From assembly GCA_003973585.1 (NCBI GenBank), contig QNYN01000183.1, positions 1 through 6,456 of the forward strand: a stretch of 6,456 nt of DNA, in the 5' to 3' direction. The position numbers were made by a program, and so were the translations under genes. A model generated the notes under the pieces. It saw only the letters and a list, made by a program, of their open reading frames with translations, had not been told where the DNA came from and made no database searches. Shown piece after piece: positions 5,776 through 6,456 of the stretch. Each line of letters begins with the position of its first letter. Position 1 is the stretch's first letter. Source of the DNA: Fusobacteriota bacterium. Its GTDB lineage: Bacteria > Fusobacteriota > Fusobacteriia > Fusobacteriales > Fusobacteriaceae.

Positions 5776-6456
5776 TTATTTATCATTTAATTTATTTTCA
5801 ACTTTTTTATTCTTTTTTTCTAAATATGCATCAATAAACACTTTTGCTACTTCTCCAGCAATTCCTCCACCATGTCCTCCACCTTCTGCAAATGAAGTAA
5901 ATGATATTTCAGGATCTCCTACTGGAAAATACCCAGATATCCAACCATGAGTTACTTTATATTTTGAATTTTGAGCTGACCCTGTTTTAGCTGCAATTTT
6001 TAGTCCCTTGGTTCTAAGAACTTTAGCAGTTCCTTTTTTTCCTTCTATTACTTGAATCATCCCTTTTTCTATTTCATCCATATACTTTTTCTTGTAAGGT
6101 ACAGTTTGTTTTTCTACCTCTATTTTTTTTATTGTACCATCACTTTTTACTATTTTATCAACTAAATGTGGTGTATATGTATACCCTTTATTAGCTAAAA
6201 TTGCATAAGCATGTGCCATTTGAAGTGGTGTTACTAATAGATATCCTTGCCCTATAGATAAATTTATTGAATCTCCAGTATACCATCCTTCTTTTAATCT
6301 TTTTTTCTTCCATTCTTTATCAGGTAATAATCCAGGTTTTTCTCCTGGTACATCTATCCCTGTTAATTTACCGATTCCAAAACTATCGGCTACTTCTATC
6401 ATTTTTTTACTTCCAAATTCATTGGCAGCACGATAATAATAATAGTTTACCGACTC
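5776..6456 (-). CDS. mrdA: Penicillin-binding protein 2 (transpeptidase), C-terminal part, 5' end outside window
   Basis: The frame is open to the window edge, so the visible 226 residues are the C-terminal third of a class B PBP that cross-links peptidoglycan during cell elongation. The first codons give ESVNYYYYRAANEFG, where SVN (6445-6453) matches the second active-site motif SxN. Then follow TGIDVPGEKPGLLPDKEW, SINLSIGQGYLLVTPLQMA, the third motif AAKTGSAQ with KTG at 5980-5988, HGWISGYFPVGDPEI and a glycine-rich GGGHGGG. This pattern is that of PBP2 (MrdA) rather than the FtsI group. The catalytic SxxK serine, pedestal domain and membrane anchor lie upstream of the window. The C-terminus ends soon after the fold in a short charged tail. 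Inner ATG codons such as that at 6402 are not the start, because conserved residues precede them. It is presumably the partner of a SEDS protein RodA encoded elsewhere. Confidence 0.9.
   Translation of the reverse strand, partial: ESVNYYYYRAANEFGSKKMIEVADSFGIGKLTGIDVPGEKPGLLPDKEWKKKRLKEGWYTGDSINLSIGQGYLLVTPLQMAHAYAILANKGYTYTPHLVDKIVKSDGTIKKIEVEKQTVPYKKKYMDEIEKGMIQVIEGKKGTAKVLRTKGLKIAAKTGSAQNSKYKVTHGWISGYFPVGDPEISFTSFAEGGGHGGGIAGEVAKVFIDAYLEKKNKKVENKLNDK

Noticed and set aside
5776..6402. A complete 208-residue gene starting at the ATG at 6402
   Set aside because: The frame stays open to the window edge, and the upstream codons encode the SxN motif and flanking PBP2 residues. The real gene starts outside the window.
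1..6456. CRISPR arrays, tRNA or rRNA genes, insertion sequences, phage or defence genes
   Set aside because: No spaced direct repeats, clover-leaf structure, transposase motif or defence domain was seen. The window is filled by recognisable core genes.

Overview
The window is AT-rich (roughly 30% GC by eye) and every supported gene lies on the minus strand, so transcription runs from high to low coordinates. Codon use, the purine-rich Shine-Dalgarno sites, RNase J as a core ribonuclease and the gene set (PBP2, RNase J, YhbY, Dxs, HD protein, TlyA) suggest a member of the Fusobacteriota. A low-GC Firmicute is the main alternative. The taxonomic call is inference from style and content and was not checked by search.

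In the direction of transcription, the window opens with the C-terminal third of penicillin-binding protein 2 (mrdA, cut by the window edge at 6456). A 111-bp gap follows, holding a terminator-like hairpin, a TATAAT-like -10 box, a perfect 11-bp palindrome and a textbook Shine-Dalgarno. Next come ribonuclease J (rnj), with an unusual lysine-rich N-terminal extension of about 87 residues, and a 101-bp gap with a perfect 9-bp palindrome just upstream of yhbY. The compact group yhbY - dxs - HD-domain gene - tlyA then runs to the left edge, where tlyA is cut. Spacings in this group are 27 bp, a 14-bp overlap and 19 bp, so it is very probably one operon.

The theme is RNA and ribosome maturation with two envelope or isoprenoid genes mixed in. 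RNase J processes rRNA and degrades mRNA, YhbY acts in 50S assembly, and TlyA methylates rRNA. The HD protein carries an HD domain that looks most like that of the YhaM 3'-5' exoribonuclease, which would fit the same theme. Dxs makes DXP for isoprenoids (including the undecaprenyl lipid carrier) and PBP2 cross-links peptidoglycan.

This is mostly a housekeeping region. I see no mobile element, CRISPR array, tRNA or rRNA. The points that deserve a second look are the HD+HTH protein, the layered hairpins in the rnj leader, the palindrome before yhbY, the RNase J N-terminal extension, and the altered thiamine-diphosphate motif in Dxs. No gene-free stretch exceeds 300 bp.
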